From: Tubulanus polymorphus
Lineage: Eukaryota; Nemertea; Palaeonemertea; Tubulaniformes; Tubulanidae
Length of the DNA stretch: 64,000 nucleotides
Assembly (NCBI RefSeq): GCF_964204645.1
Contig: NC_134028.1
Location: forward strand, 11,203,001-11,267,000
Direction: 5' to 3'
Shown: one piece after another, positions 45,782 through 56,173 of the stretch
Position numbering within the stretch: the first letter of the stretch is position 1
Layout of the letters: the number at the start of each line of letters is the position of its first letter
Notes under the pieces: model-generated
Databases searched by the model: none
What the model was told of the DNA's origin: nothing
The model's input: the letters and a program-made list of their open reading frames with translations, nothing else
Translations under genes and position numbers: made by a program

Positions 45782-46664
45782 AATTAAATTTGGTCCTCCA
45801 AATTTGCGGAAAACGCAGATACCATAAGTTCATCAAAACTCCTTCCATCGCGAAAACATGAAAGATTGACTTTCACCGCGCAAAAATGTGCAAACGCTGG
45901 ACAGTAACATCCGGATTATCAGTCATTCACGAAAGAGTCACATGTTGTCGTTATATACGGACGATGCGATGATACGTTAACTGTAATTTTGAATGATCTG
46001 CAAACGATCCCCGAATTCTGGTTGGTTCTGCGACGAACAGAAGTAGCGACGTGTTGCGTAGTTATAGCGTCCCGAAGATCAGTTGGTGATGCAAGTTGCA
46101 AGTAGTACGCATTTCTCTGTTTTGAAGATCTTTCGATTACTGACTGGAAATAACTTCGTGACACAATGATAGTAACATGCAACATTTGACATCAGAGCAG
46201 AGTTCAGGCAATGACACAACACAAATACAGTTACCCTTGTCAGCCAAAAGGAAAAAATTATCATCATCCAAAATAAGTGGTCAGAAGTAAATAAAGAATA
46301 ACCATAGTAATTGAGCAAAGATGACACCACCAGCATAACTGAACTGTTTTAACACCTATCATCGCAGTCTCAATTAATCCACGTTATATTATCTCATTGA
46401 TAAATTCATACCGTACCGTACACTCATCTCAGTTATGTCTCGTATTAGATTTACAATGACGTTATTTGCGTGTTTTCTACGAAAGATTTCATGCACTCTA
46501 CTTAAAATGACTAGTATATATTAATTGAACGTATGAACTATCCGATCTTTGAACCGTTCAGGGCGTAAATAAACTGAAAATATACGTACGAGTAATAAGC
46601 TGATCAATTCATCGTTGATATCCATATGATATCCTGGAAAGCTTAAGAAAACCTACTGTAGCTA
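45782..46664. other. Ty3 internal 3' untranslated part
   Basis: No recognisable domain. A minus-strand frame at 45919-46185 is short and unassigned. This lies between the last ORF and the PPT. Confidence 0.5.
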
Positions 46665-47987
46665 CTACTGAGTTTCGAAGAAATAGATTTTAAACGAGAA
46701 GCGTACTGACTGTGTGCCAGGAGGTGTTTCATACCAAGGCCGCCATGCAGGGGGAGCGAACCGCCCAAATAAAATATAGTATTCTAAGACTCCCTGGTCG
46801 TTGAAACGTGTTGATACGGCTCGAGCGGCAGTAGGTATAATGTTTTTGAGCTCGGTTTCGGTGGGAGGCCTTTCATTTTCCAAGATGACATGATATATAC
46901 CCCATACATGTTCAAGACTCTCTCCGTAATCACTTACTTCAAACCAATCTCGTTTTGATGCCCGGTACCATGGACTGTCATGGTAATATTTTACGAATAG
47001 CACATTATTTTGAAATTTGGTAGCAACAACCGTTTTTCCTGTAGGGCACGGACACAATGCTCGACGATTTCCCGTCCGAATAGCTTCTTCGATAGCGACA
47101 TTACTTGAATCTGAACTACTCTTAACGCTATCCTGATTCGTATGATCTTGGTGAGTTTTCGATCGAGCTGAACAATATACACTATTTACATTCTCATTAT
47201 TTGATGAGTCTTCATTAGACATCTGATTATCAAATTCCTGGAAGCGATCATTAGTAACATATACACCCTGTATTACGGTTCCATTTAATTTTCTTCTAGG
47301 TTTTTCACGTATCTCTACTTCACTATCCTGACATCTATCTCTATTTGTGATTATAATATTTGCTACGTCATTCTCGTTTTCATTTCGATCGTTTTGATGT
47401 CCCTTATTATCAGAATTGTCTGTAATGCGATCAAAAAAATTACTTTTGCAAGGTTTCTTACGTTTTTTGCCTGATGCCGCATAGTTTTCGTGAAAGTGTC
47501 GAATTAGTTTATTTGGGATCCATTTTCCTAATTCCCAAGAATTTCCACGATTTAAATCTGACTTCCATTTTACGCCATATTTACATAAACCACTTTCTAG
47601 TTTGTACTGTAGAATTTTCTGAATATCTGATTCATTGAAAGTCTCAGTAACTACCGGTCTATCTTTGTTATCGTCAGCCGAAATTTGAGTGTCAGTTGGA
47701 GTATCAGCTAAATTGCTAGGTTTATATTTTAAGCGCCCATGAATCTCGTCGAATAATTCAGGGTTTTCCTCAGCTGTTGAACCATCCCATGCGACCTCTT
47801 CATAATTTGGACGCGATGAGGGATCTTTGTATAACTTAAGACGGTTCCCATTGACATGCGATGGGAGTAAAACGTTATCAGAGATTCTTCGTAATTGATA
47901 AGCCCCTTTACTAGCTATTGACTGAATGAAATCGGGACCTACGTATTTTTTACACAGTTTTGGTGATTTTCCTTTCTTAACTTTCAT
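46665..47987 (-). CDS. Ty3 integrase C-terminus/chromodomain ORF with unknown extension
   Basis: In frame with pol, separated only by one TAA. It starts with the integrase C-terminal motif (KGKSPKLCKKYVGPDFI; LPSHVNGNRLKLY). A chromodomain-like segment follows (IQKILQYKLESG, YGVKWKSDL, NSWELGKWIP), then a charged linker rich in Asn/Asp. The C-terminal ~120-residue block (residues ~310-440; VLFVKYYHDSPWYRASKRDWFEV ... PAWRPWYETPPG) is aromatic-rich and I do not recognise it. Chromodomains guide Ty3-type integrases to marked chromatin. The whole is open for 440 codons. Confidence 0.75.
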   Translation of the reverse strand: MKVKKGKSPKLCKKYVGPDFIQSIASKGAYQLRRISDNVLLPSHVNGNRLKLYKDPSSRPNYEEVAWDGSTAEENPELFDEIHGRLKYKPSNLADTPTDTQISADDNKDRPVVTETFNESDIQKILQYKLESGLCKYGVKWKSDLNRGNSWELGKWIPNKLIRHFHENYAASGKKRKKPCKSNFFDRITDNSDNKGHQNDRNENENDVANIIITNRDRCQDSEVEIREKPRRKLNGTVIQGVYVTNDRFQEFDNQMSNEDSSNNENVNSVYCSARSKTHQDHTNQDSVKSSSDSSNVAIEEAIRTGNRRALCPCPTGKTVVATKFQNNVLFVKYYHDSPWYRASKRDWFEVSDYGESLEHVWGIYHVILENERPPTETELKNIIPTAARAVSTRFNDQGVLEYYILFGRFAPPAWRPWYETPPGTQSVRFSFKIYFFETQ

Positions 47988-47990
47988 GAC

Positions 47991-50594
47991 TTATAGCCAA
48001 ACGCGATCAGTAATCTGAAACTGAGGTTTTAATGCCTTTTTATCGAACTGAGTTTTATACTTATTTTGAGCTCTTTTAATATTCTCGTTAGCGATATTTC
48101 GTGATATGACCAGCTGCCTTAATATATGTGATAAGTATGCCTTATGATCAGTAGCTAACGAATGCCGTGGAATTAAAGCCGTGTCTATTGGTAGACGCAT
48201 TTCTTGACCAAATAACATGTGGTAAGGGCTAAAACCTGAACCTTCAGTTGAGGGAACATGCCTATAACTCATCATTACACTTGGCATTAGTGTATCCCAA
48301 TTAGTCTGATCCTGGTTACAATACGACCTAAGCGACTGCCAAATGTACTGGTTAGTTCTCTCGCAAACTGAGTTTGATTGAGGATGGTACGGAGCGGTGA
48401 AATGTTGTTTCACGTGAAACAATTCACAGAGAGCTCCAACTAACTTAGACATAAATGTTTTACCGCGATCAGAGACTAAAGAATGAGGAGCACCATACCG
48501 CGAAAATATCTCTTTAAAGAGAACCTTTGCTACCTCTGTTGTTTCCTGAGTTTTGAGAGGAAAAGCCTCGGGCCATTTACTCCAGCTATCTACCACGAGT
48601 AGAATATGCTTATTACCATCAGGTGTCTCCGGAAGATTGCAAAGGAAGTCAATGTGCCATCTGGAGAATAAGCCTTCAATTGGAAATGGTTGTAAGGGTG
48701 TTGGATGACTATGATAATTCCGTTTGACCTGTTGGCAATTCTCACAAGTAGAAACATATTTCCCACAATCTTCATACATGGAATCCCAATGATATTTATT
48801 ACGTAAAACACCATAAAGACGATCTCGACCCTGGTGGCAACCTCCCACTAATGAATCATGGTTAGCTTTCAATATTTCCGACCGTAATGACCTAGGAACT
48901 TCAAGAACTGGGACGACCTTCTCGGCTTTAGGAATACCAGTAACTCTAGGCGTATACAAATAATATAACGTGCCATCGATAATACCATATTGGTCGGCCC
49001 TCCAACTGAGCTTTCGAAACAGTTTTTCATCGTTGACAGCATATGATGGATCTAACTTATGTTCCAACATGTGACAAACTTCAGGGCAATTCCGCTGTAA
49101 GTGAGTTATATTAGCAGGTTTAATCAGTTCAATCTCCTTATAAGTATCAGGAGTTAACTCAGCCACCACGGGGCTAGTATAATCAAACACGACTTCATAA
49201 GACTGAGATCCATTTGTCATTGCTGTGAAAACAGCTTCTTGTGAAGGATCATCAGGTCTAGGAGGAGGAGGTTTATCATAATCTCGTCTACTTAAACCGT
49301 CGCAATTGCCATTTTTCTTACCCAGTCGGTGTTCAACAGAAAAATTATATGCTTGAAGAGCCAATTCCCAACGTCCTATACGTTTGTTTAGTCGGTTTTC
49401 ATGAATATACGTTAAACTTTTGCTATCAGTATACACAGTGAATTCATTTCCAATCAGGTAGGGATGAAAATTCTGAATTCCTTCAATCAAAGCTAATCCT
49501 TCCAATACATATTGCCAATTCAAATGACCTAAACATTTTGACATAAGCATCTGAAAAGCCATAGGACCATTCTTAATTCCCATCGGCATTCTTTTGAAGC
49601 ACATTTTGCCTTGTGTCGTTTGAAAAGCTGTTTTATGACGCGATTCTTCATGTAACGGTATCTGGTGAAATCCTGAATTAAGATCTAATTTACTAAATAT
49701 CATGGGTTTAGCATCGGCTATAGTGTCAAATACATCATCAAAATGAGGTAGTGGAAATGATTGCGTTACGGTCTTCGAATTCAGTTTTCTAAAATCAATA
49801 GTAAACCTATACGTATTGTCTGGTTTTCTGACCAAAACCACAGGATTATTGAAAACAGAATCAGTTGGTTCAATATGATCGGCATCTAACAGTTCGTTAA
49901 CCAAGTCGTTTTCTACCTGTCTCAAGTGTGGACTTTTGCGATAAGGTATTTGAATTATACGGTCGTCATCAGTTGTTTCTATCTTATGGGTAACTAATGA
50001 AGTTTTGCCGATTTCCTGTAAGTTACTAGCAAATATTGACCTATTACATCCAATTAAATACATTAATCTCTCTTTTTGTTCCAGAGTCAATCCTGAGTTT
50101 TCTGGAATTTTTATGCCTAAATTTTCCGCTATTTTAATTTTTTCATCATAATTCCGTGGTGTATCAGTATCAACGGAGAAAATGTTTGCACTAGTATTGT
50201 CATCTGCGAAATCGAAACAATCATCGTCAGTTACATTGTATGCAAATCCAAGCACATAATCTTTTGAAATTTGAATCGGTTCATTAGTAGGATTCACAAT
50301 AGTAGCGAAAATTTTACCGTCCGTGATTTTGCATAATGTTTTACCTCCACCTAAACATTTATTCAATAACTTGTGGTTGTATGGTTCAAAAACAACCAAT
50401 GAACCTTCCGCCAACGTATCGACACTTATTTGAACTATTTGTTTAGTATTTGGTGAAATAACTATCCTGTTAATCGTTTTAGCTTTATTTCTGTACAGCT
50501 CTTGTTTATTCCTAAGAATCTTTAACGGAATCGAAACATCTTTAAATTCAATTGTGCCTGATGCAAGGTCAATGTTTACATTGTTTTCCTTCAA
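47991..50594 (-). CDS. Ty3 pol: truncated RT, RNase H, integrase
   Basis: 867 codons without a stop. The RT begins normally (PVVLVRKPDNTYRFTIDFRKLN; motif A FSKLDLNSGFHQI; FKRMPMGIKNGP) and then breaks off after GHLNWQ. The next residues (YVLEGLALIEGIQNFHPYL) belong to RNase H, so the YxDD catalytic block, the thumb and the start of RNase H are missing by an in-frame deletion at about 49510-49500. RNase H remnant: FTVYTDSKSLTYI. Integrase is complete, with HHCC (HDSLVGGCHQG ... CENCQQVKR) and Asp in RWHIDFLC, Asp in LVSDRGKTF and Glu in SVCERTNQY. A TAA at 47991-47993 ends it in frame with the next ORF. Confidence 0.9.
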   Translation of the reverse strand: MKENNVNIDLASGTIEFKDVSIPLKILRNKQELYRNKAKTINRIVISPNTKQIVQISVDTLAEGSLVVFEPYNHKLLNKCLGGGKTLCKITDGKIFATIVNPTNEPIQISKDYVLGFAYNVTDDDCFDFADDNTSANIFSVDTDTPRNYDEKIKIAENLGIKIPENSGLTLEQKERLMYLIGCNRSIFASNLQEIGKTSLVTHKIETTDDDRIIQIPYRKSPHLRQVENDLVNELLDADHIEPTDSVFNNPVVLVRKPDNTYRFTIDFRKLNSKTVTQSFPLPHFDDVFDTIADAKPMIFSKLDLNSGFHQIPLHEESRHKTAFQTTQGKMCFKRMPMGIKNGPMAFQMLMSKCLGHLNWQYVLEGLALIEGIQNFHPYLIGNEFTVYTDSKSLTYIHENRLNKRIGRWELALQAYNFSVEHRLGKKNGNCDGLSRRDYDKPPPPRPDDPSQEAVFTAMTNGSQSYEVVFDYTSPVVAELTPDTYKEIELIKPANITHLQRNCPEVCHMLEHKLDPSYAVNDEKLFRKLSWRADQYGIIDGTLYYLYTPRVTGIPKAEKVVPVLEVPRSLRSEILKANHDSLVGGCHQGRDRLYGVLRNKYHWDSMYEDCGKYVSTCENCQQVKRNYHSHPTPLQPFPIEGLFSRWHIDFLCNLPETPDGNKHILLVVDSWSKWPEAFPLKTQETTEVAKVLFKEIFSRYGAPHSLVSDRGKTFMSKLVGALCELFHVKQHFTAPYHPQSNSVCERTNQYIWQSLRSYCNQDQTNWDTLMPSVMMSYRHVPSTEGSGFSPYHMLFGQEMRLPIDTALIPRHSLATDHKAYLSHILRQLVISRNIANENIKRAQNKYKTQFDKKALKPQFQITDRVWL

Positions 50595-50978
50595 AAAATC
50601 CAGTCCTAGAATGACATCTGTATGTAGCCTATCGAATACATAAAACTTATGTGTAAATACATGAGATTGAATGCAAATGGTTACATCAATTCTACCAATT
50701 ACTGAATGTGCTTCCCCACAAACTCCTCAAATAATGTTTATATCCGAATGACTATATATGGGATTTTTGATACATCCTTCGACCGTTGATCTAGCAATAC
50801 ATGAAATGGATGCACCTGTATCGACTAATGCTCGTTGGGAGTGTTTATTTATATCAACGTTTATAATATTCCGATTCAACCCTGAAACTAAGCTTATATC
50901 AACCGCATTGATATCAGGTACCCATAATCGAGATGCTTCTTTGCGACAAACATCCTTACTACAATGTATGCGGTTCAT
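50595..50978 (-). pseudogene. Ty3 aspartic protease region, one stop codon
   Basis: The retropepsin active site is visible as RALVDTGASISCIA near 50835-50795, followed by the flap-side region and TDVILGLDFLKE near 50630-50595, which leads straight into the pol frame. The only interruption is an in-frame TGA at 50727-50729; reading resumes in the same frame and continues into RT. It would cleave the Gag-Pol polyprotein. The upstream gag is absent. Confidence 0.8.
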
Positions 50979-51370
50979 CTTTTTGAAGTGTATACCACTT
51001 AAGTGTACAGAACGAAATGAAACTGATTATGAATAATGTTTGCTAGAAAAATGCTTTGAATTGAACAATCGAAACTTGAGATATATATCAAACTGCTCAA
51101 CTACACAGTAATGCTCCCAAACTCAAAGAGCTATAATTTCCTATACTCAATATCCGACCACTAATTCGAGATGAAGATTCAATTATATTACCTATGGCTG
51201 ACAACAAGTTACCATAATGTGTTGTATCCACCAAAACAGCAGCAATTTCGGCGATCAGCACGGTCTTGTCACAAGTGTGATTGAATGCGATCTTCTATTT
51301 TGTGGTATGTTTCAGTCACAATCCGTATATCAGCAGCTTCATCTGTACTTGTGTAAGTCACGAGGACTTA

Positions 51371-51388
51371 AATTTGGGTTCTCCACCA
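51371..51388 (-). promoter_or_regulatory. Ty3 primer-binding site
   Basis: On the minus strand, two bases after the 5' LTR, tggtggagaacccaaatt begins with TGG, as expected for pairing with a tRNA 3' CCA end. The tRNA was not identified. Confidence 0.55.
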
Positions 51389-51390
51389 TC

Positions 51391-51777
51391 TGTAACCGGC
51401 TGGTTGTTGTATCGGCAGGCTGGCTGGGGAACTAGCATTTACACCAGCGGTACAGGATTCCATCCATCAGGAACAACAAGGCAGTTAAACCTTATATGTA
51501 CAATCTTTATTGCATCCCGGAATGAGAATGATTATCATAGCTTTACATAGTCTTTATATACAGAATCATGAGTATAATGTGAGAACTAGGTGTCAGACAA
51601 GTTGTAGACATCAGGACGCACAAATAAACACCTAGTGACATGTTTGAGAGACATTAATTAATTATCGATGAGCACTGACTATAGCTAATTATCGTGAAAA
51701 CATGTTGAGTAATGTCACATGTTGATTACGACCTTAAAGCACATATTGACACTATAGTCATAAGTTATATTATATTA

Positions 51778-51815
<38 letters not shown>

Positions 51816-51909
51816 AATATGTAGTAGAGCTATGAAATGTTATGAACTGTTCGATATGACATTGTAGATCTATATGATTATGAAATATGCAAATTATATC
51901 AGGGTGACA
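51391..51909 (-). repeat. Ty3 element 5' LTR
   Basis: 519 bases, the same sequence as 45261-45767 apart from about two substitutions and a longer (TTA)n tract near 51780-51812. Confidence 0.93.
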
Positions 51910-51913
51910 CTTT

Positions 51914-53251
51914 TCAAACACATTTGCAAGTCAGGTCCAAACGAAGTTCCACTGTTAGACAAAGAGTTGACCATATAATGCAAGTTGAAGGTATTACAGA
52001 GATTTAAGGCAAAACGGAGCAGTTAGCATCCCTTTAAGTTTGAAAATTAGAGGGAAAAAGGTCCCGAGGCTCGAAATATTGTAAGCTCGATCAACAAAAT
52101 CGTTGTCGATATGGATTGATATTGCCTGACATACAATTAGAGGGGTTGAGAAACGAAGGTATCATTTTAGCCATCGGTGCATGTTTATACTCAAAGTTAT
52201 ACTTACCATGCCCATACAGTCTGCTCTCGGTACAATCGCCAAGAACCCATGACATAGGCCAATGACCATGCAGTCCATGGGGTACAAGCTTCACATCCAC
52301 CTGTTAACACAGTTATTTGAAGCTGTTCACAGACTGAACCATAGGCCAACTGCTAACTGTACCCTTAGGCCCTGGAGCTAGTCAAACGATCGACCAAGTG
52401 GGACAGAATGAATATTTACCAGCAGTCTCATTAGAATTCTTACATGATATCTTAAAGATTGATTATGGGAATCTTAGACTTGAAAAATGTTTGATAGATC
52501 AAGGAGAATGATACAAAACAACTACGATGAGGGTGTAGGCCGGTTACTGACGAGAAGTTACCTAATCGTTGGTGGTTAAAGCTTTTATAATCGGATGGGA
52601 TATTTGTAAAAATATCCGAATGTGAAACTAATGTGGCTACAGTCGAAATTAAAACTAGATAATGACGAAATTAAGTTACCGACTTAAAGGTTTTAATGGT
52701 TTCACAAAAGGAATTTTTTATAGTAAAAGTTATCGTGAATAATATTTCTTCTGCTAATTCAAGACTTTTTTGATATAACAAGCGTGTGGATTGTAGCCTA
52801 CGCGCGACCCGCTCTGTAACGCGCATTATCTCTTACTGATACATACACGGTGATTGCCGCGTATATAAGGCGATATTGCCTCCGGGACTGTAACTAATGT
52901 TATCGACGCGCGCTCTCATCGCTGTGCCACAGTCTAGATACACATAATCGGGCTCTAAAAACAGATCGCTGACACAAAAGTCCAAAAAAATAAATCATTT
53001 CACGATAAATCATTTTACTAGTAATAGTAACATAGTTTTCAGCGTTGCTCGACGTACGAGTATCGATTCAATAGCATCTAATGTTGAATCGATGTAGCAC
53101 GTGTACTCGCCGAGTCCATATCACCAATGCGTAAACATTCAATTAATCCGCTGACACACACACCAAGAAAATACGGAAATTTCGGGCAATAAACAACAAT
53201 ACGGAAATATACAACAAAATCATGGAATAGGCCTATATTAAGTGCTATTTC
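51914..53251. other. Intronic DNA without a recognised gene
   Basis: Bases 52790-52920 are CpG-rich with a TATA-like cgcgtatataaggcg at 52857-52871, which might be an old LTR or element promoter, but no gene follows. The remainder shows nothing identifiable. Confidence 0.4.
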
Positions 53252-54527
53252 AACTAGGGGTCCAGGGACACCATGCCCACTTGGGAAATGGTTTCAAATG
53301 CTCAACAATCTAACAATTTCAATATTCAACGCCCCCTGGTGACCATTTACAAAAACCAACGACCTTGAAACTCACCAAAATCATAGAACATGTCAGCAGC
53401 TACGATTTTGTAATTGATTGTGAAAATATGCCTCGTTACCAATTTAATATGGAAATACTAAATCATTCTACTATTCAACGCCCCCTGGTGACCATATTCA
53501 AAACCCAATGACCTCGAAACTCACCACAATCATAGAACATGTCATGAACTACAACTTTGCAATTGATCATGGTAACAAAATATGCCTAGGTACCAATATA
53601 ATAAGGAAATACTAAGTTATTCTACTATTCAACGCCCCCTGGTGACAATATAGAAAAACTAATGTCCTTAAAACTCACAACAATCATAGATGATGTCATG
53701 AGCTACAACTTTCCAATTGATTGTGGTTACAAAATATGCATAGGTACGAATATAATAAAGAAATGCTAAGATATTGTATTATTCAACGCCCCCTGGTGGC
53801 CATATACGAAATCCAATAACCTTGAAACTCACCACAATCATAGAACACGTTATGAGCTACCACTTTCTAATTGATTGTGGTAGCAAAATACGCTTAGGTA
53901 TCAATATAATGTGGAAAAACTTTTTCCCACTTACGAATGAGTACTGGTGACACCAAGATGGCCGCCAAATACGTCATAATTGGCTGATGAAAAATACCTG
54001 TCTGAGGAATAAAACATCCCTTTCCAAAGAATACCCATCACAAATTGCAATTAGTTTGGTAAACCAGTAGGAAGCTACAGGACTCAGAATTCGGGCAAAA
54101 ATTAACATTTTTGGGCACTAAAAAGGTCATAGGACGGCCATCTTGAGTCCAACCGACCCAATTTTTGTTTCGTTGATGGGCCCTGGGGGGATTCATATAT
54201 ATCCGAAAGATCAAGGTAATTGATCGAAGCGTCTTCAAACTTTCCTCTAAAAAAGTTCAAAAATGTGTAAAAAGTGCTGATTTTGGCAAATAACAATGGC
54301 TGCCAGTCAGCCATCTTGATTCTGACAGGGCCAGTTTTTGGGCTGAAGATGTGTCTAGGGTAGATACACGTGTAACCCAAATATCAAGGCGTTACCTTGA
54401 AGCGTCTTCAAAACTTCCCAAAATAACTGGATTCCGTCTACGGACGGACGGACGCTACGACGGACGGACGACGGACGAAAAGTGAACGCAATAGCCCGCT
54501 GGGACTAAAGTCCCAGGTGGGTTAAAA
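53252..54527 (+). repeat. Composite dispersed repeat, copy A, with ~153-bp tandem units
   Basis: Begins aactaggggtccagggacac. It then has about four units of ~153 bases, each with attcaacgccccctggtg, ccttgaaactcacca, caatcatagaacatg, and a taggtaccaatataat end (gcccc at about 53328, 53480, 53632, 53788). A unique half (caccaagatggccgccaa; ggacggacgg microsatellite at 54436-54475) follows, and a terminal hairpin agcccgctgggact / agtcccaggtggg before aaaa. The layout (non-coding, 5' tandem units, 3' hairpin) recalls non-autonomous Helitron-like elements; the class is uncertain. Confidence 0.7.
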
Positions 54528-54769
54528 ATGTATGCGAGGCACTTTTTTAAGCGCGGACTAATACAGTTTTACTTCTAGACAGGGGTTGCGCTACTTTAGC
54601 GTTTCAATATTTTTATTTCGGCAATATTTAATTAACCAAATTCACCATATATGAACTCAACCTTCTATGTTTCATATTTAAGCGACTGTGAAAGTTCCAG
54701 ACGCGTACGTGGCGTTTAACGGACGCAATCGTTTGACGTGACAGATTTCACGATAACAATAGGACGACG

Positions 54770-55245
54770 TGCACTACGTACCGTCGTCCTAAAAATCAAA
54801 TGAGAGTATTTATTGTGAATTAGAACATCTAAAAACGGAATTTGGTCTTTTTGTTCCCATTCAAAAGTGAATTTCAAAGATGGATATTGAGAGTTGATGA
54901 AGTCAAGAAAAGAGTTAAGATCAAAATCAAAAGAAACTAAGCACAGAATGTCATCAACATAACCCCAAAGTTTGGTTTAGAGCCAGTGTTATTTGGAAGA
55001 ATTTCGGATTCAAAATGTTCAAGGAAAAGATTAAATGGGGGATAATGGGTTACCCTTAGCAAAACCGTAAATTTGTTCGTAGAATTTGTCTTGGAATTGG
55101 AAGTATAGATTGGTTGTTCAGAGCTCCAAAAGTTTAAGTAAGCAATCTACTGGAATCGGGAGATCAAGATTGGAGTCCCGGAGCTTTCTTCTTAACAAAT
55201 TGAGAGTTGGTTCCAATGGTATATTTGTAAAATTGTTATCTGTAA
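54770..55245 (-). pseudogene. Penelope-like reverse transcriptase fragment
   Basis: On the minus strand, LRRKLRDSNLDLPIPVDCLLKLLEL is followed after a stop by FYEQIYGFAKGNPLSPI, the Penelope RT FxQxxGxPMGSPLSP-type block, and later by a PFLDVLIHNKY-like segment. It has several stops and shifts, and the GxPMGS box is altered to GFAKGN. It is probably from the same or a related element as 44220-45240, in the same orientation. Confidence 0.65.
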
Positions 55246-55249
55246 TTTG

Positions 55250-55485
55250 GAAATTACAGATCTACAATTTTGCATTTGGATGTGGTTACCAAATATGTCT
55301 AGGTATCAACACAACATGAAAATACTTAGTTATTCAGCTTCCTAGGAATTGGAGAATGGATAACGTTTGAATGGATAATTTGCATGAATACTTAGTTGAG
55401 CAGTGAAAAAGCCTTTCATCTGGAAACCATGTCATTTAAATTCACACCATCTGCATAGTAATACGCTCAGCCTACGGCTGGCTTA
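55250..55485. repeat. Partial copies of dispersed repeats
   Basis: 55255-55345 matches the end of the 153-bp unit (ggatgtggttaccaaatatg). 55375-55485 (aaagcctttcatctggaaacc, aatacgctcagcc) is related to 60880-60965. Confidence 0.55.
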
Positions 55486-55493
55486 AAAATTAC

Positions 55494-55666
55494 CTGCTTT
55501 GTCCATCATCTTTGCCAGTAATTTCGAAACAATACAACCCCTTTTTCTCATCTTGCTCTGTTTACAGTAAGGAAGGTATGGCACAACTCCGATGATCTTA
55601 TTTGAACAAGATGTCTTGCAAGCATAAGCCAAAATCAACATTTCCATGATGTCATTATTAACATTC
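55494..55666 (-). CDS. PRPSAP: PRPSAP host gene, internal exon
   Basis: 173 bases between acceptor ttttttcag and donor gtaatt. It encodes [20 protein letters not shown], then [20 protein letters not shown] and [14 protein letters not shown]. The [16 protein letters not shown] segment is the hallmark separating associated proteins from active PRPP synthetases, which have a different catalytic-flap sequence here. It is joined in phase to 55750-55816 upstream and 42783-42898 downstream (12.6-kb intron). Confidence 0.93.
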
Positions 55667-55749
55667 CTGAAAAAATACAATTCAATTCATCCAACCAACC
55701 CATATTGAGAGTCACAATGATGACTGTTCTGAATGCTAAAACTACTGAC

Positions 55750-55816
55750 TTTGTTCCTGTTTGTATGATGTAGACATCCTTGGCTCTTAAAGATTCACCA
55801 ATTTCAACAGTAGTTT
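55750..55816 (-). CDS. PRPSAP: PRPSAP host gene, small upstream exon
   Basis: 67 bases, after acceptor aatttcag and before donor gtcagt. It encodes TTVEIGESLRAKDVYIIQTGT, matching the ESVRGKDVFIIQT-type region near residue 60 of PRPSAP. It is too short to be seen as a long open frame. Phase 1 in, phase 2 out, fitting the next exon exactly; only an 83-base intron separates them. Earlier exons must lie at higher coordinates and were not found. Confidence 0.88.
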
Positions 55817-55969
55817 CTGAAATTACAAAATATAATTGAAACTGAATTCAAACTAAAAATAGAACAAGAGGTCCATGGACCTTGAGATTTCGTTGAGATA
55901 ATCGGAAGTTCCAGTTTGGGAAAAGTAAGTCCCACCTCGCCGGGCAGGATGGGTCAATGTAGCTAGATG
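55817..55969. other. Intronic/5' flank spacer
   Basis: Contains the aacaagaggtccatggacct repeat start at 55862. Nothing else recognised. Confidence 0.4.
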
Positions 55970-56173
55970 TGAGGAGAGAATCCCACAATGATAATAAAAA
56001 GTCCGAAAATGAAACTTCGAGATAGTAGTTTATTTCAACGTTTCGACTATATCCTAATAGTCATCTTCAGGAATAATGAATACTATTAGGATATAGTCGA
56101 AACGTTGAAATAAACTACTATCTCGAAGTTTCATTTTCGGACTTTTTATTATCATTGTGGGATTCTCTCCTCA
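55970..56173. repeat. Perfect 92-bp-armed palindrome (Penelope-type terminus)
   Basis: 55970-56061 and 56082-56173 are exact reverse complements around a 20-base loop (catcttcaggaataatgaat). The arm carries tttcaacgtttcgacta, a common Penelope/hammerhead-associated sequence. On the minus strand the loop and arm read cctgaagatgac ... tagtcgaaacg, a hammerhead-like CTGAnGA / GAAAC arrangement with one mismatch. Probably an inverted pair of element termini. Confidence 0.8.

Larger units (their letters stand above)
45261..51909 (-). mobile_element. Ty3/Gypsy LTR retrotransposon, gag-less and RT-deleted but young
   Basis: Two LTRs (45261-45767 and 51391-51909) in direct orientation enclose 5.6 kb read on the minus strand. 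Flanking cttt on both sides (45257-45260 and 51910-51913) is a 4-bp target duplication. Order: PBS, protease, RT (truncated), RNase H, integrase, chromodomain-type ORF, PPT. No gag frame exists in the ~400 bases between PBS and protease. The insertion lies in the PRPSAP intron, within or beside Penelope-derived DNA. Confidence 0.93.

Noticed and set aside
52857-52871. TATA-like promoter in a CpG-rich patch
   Set aside because: No coding sequence or terminal repeat follows on either strand, so I do not call a promoter.
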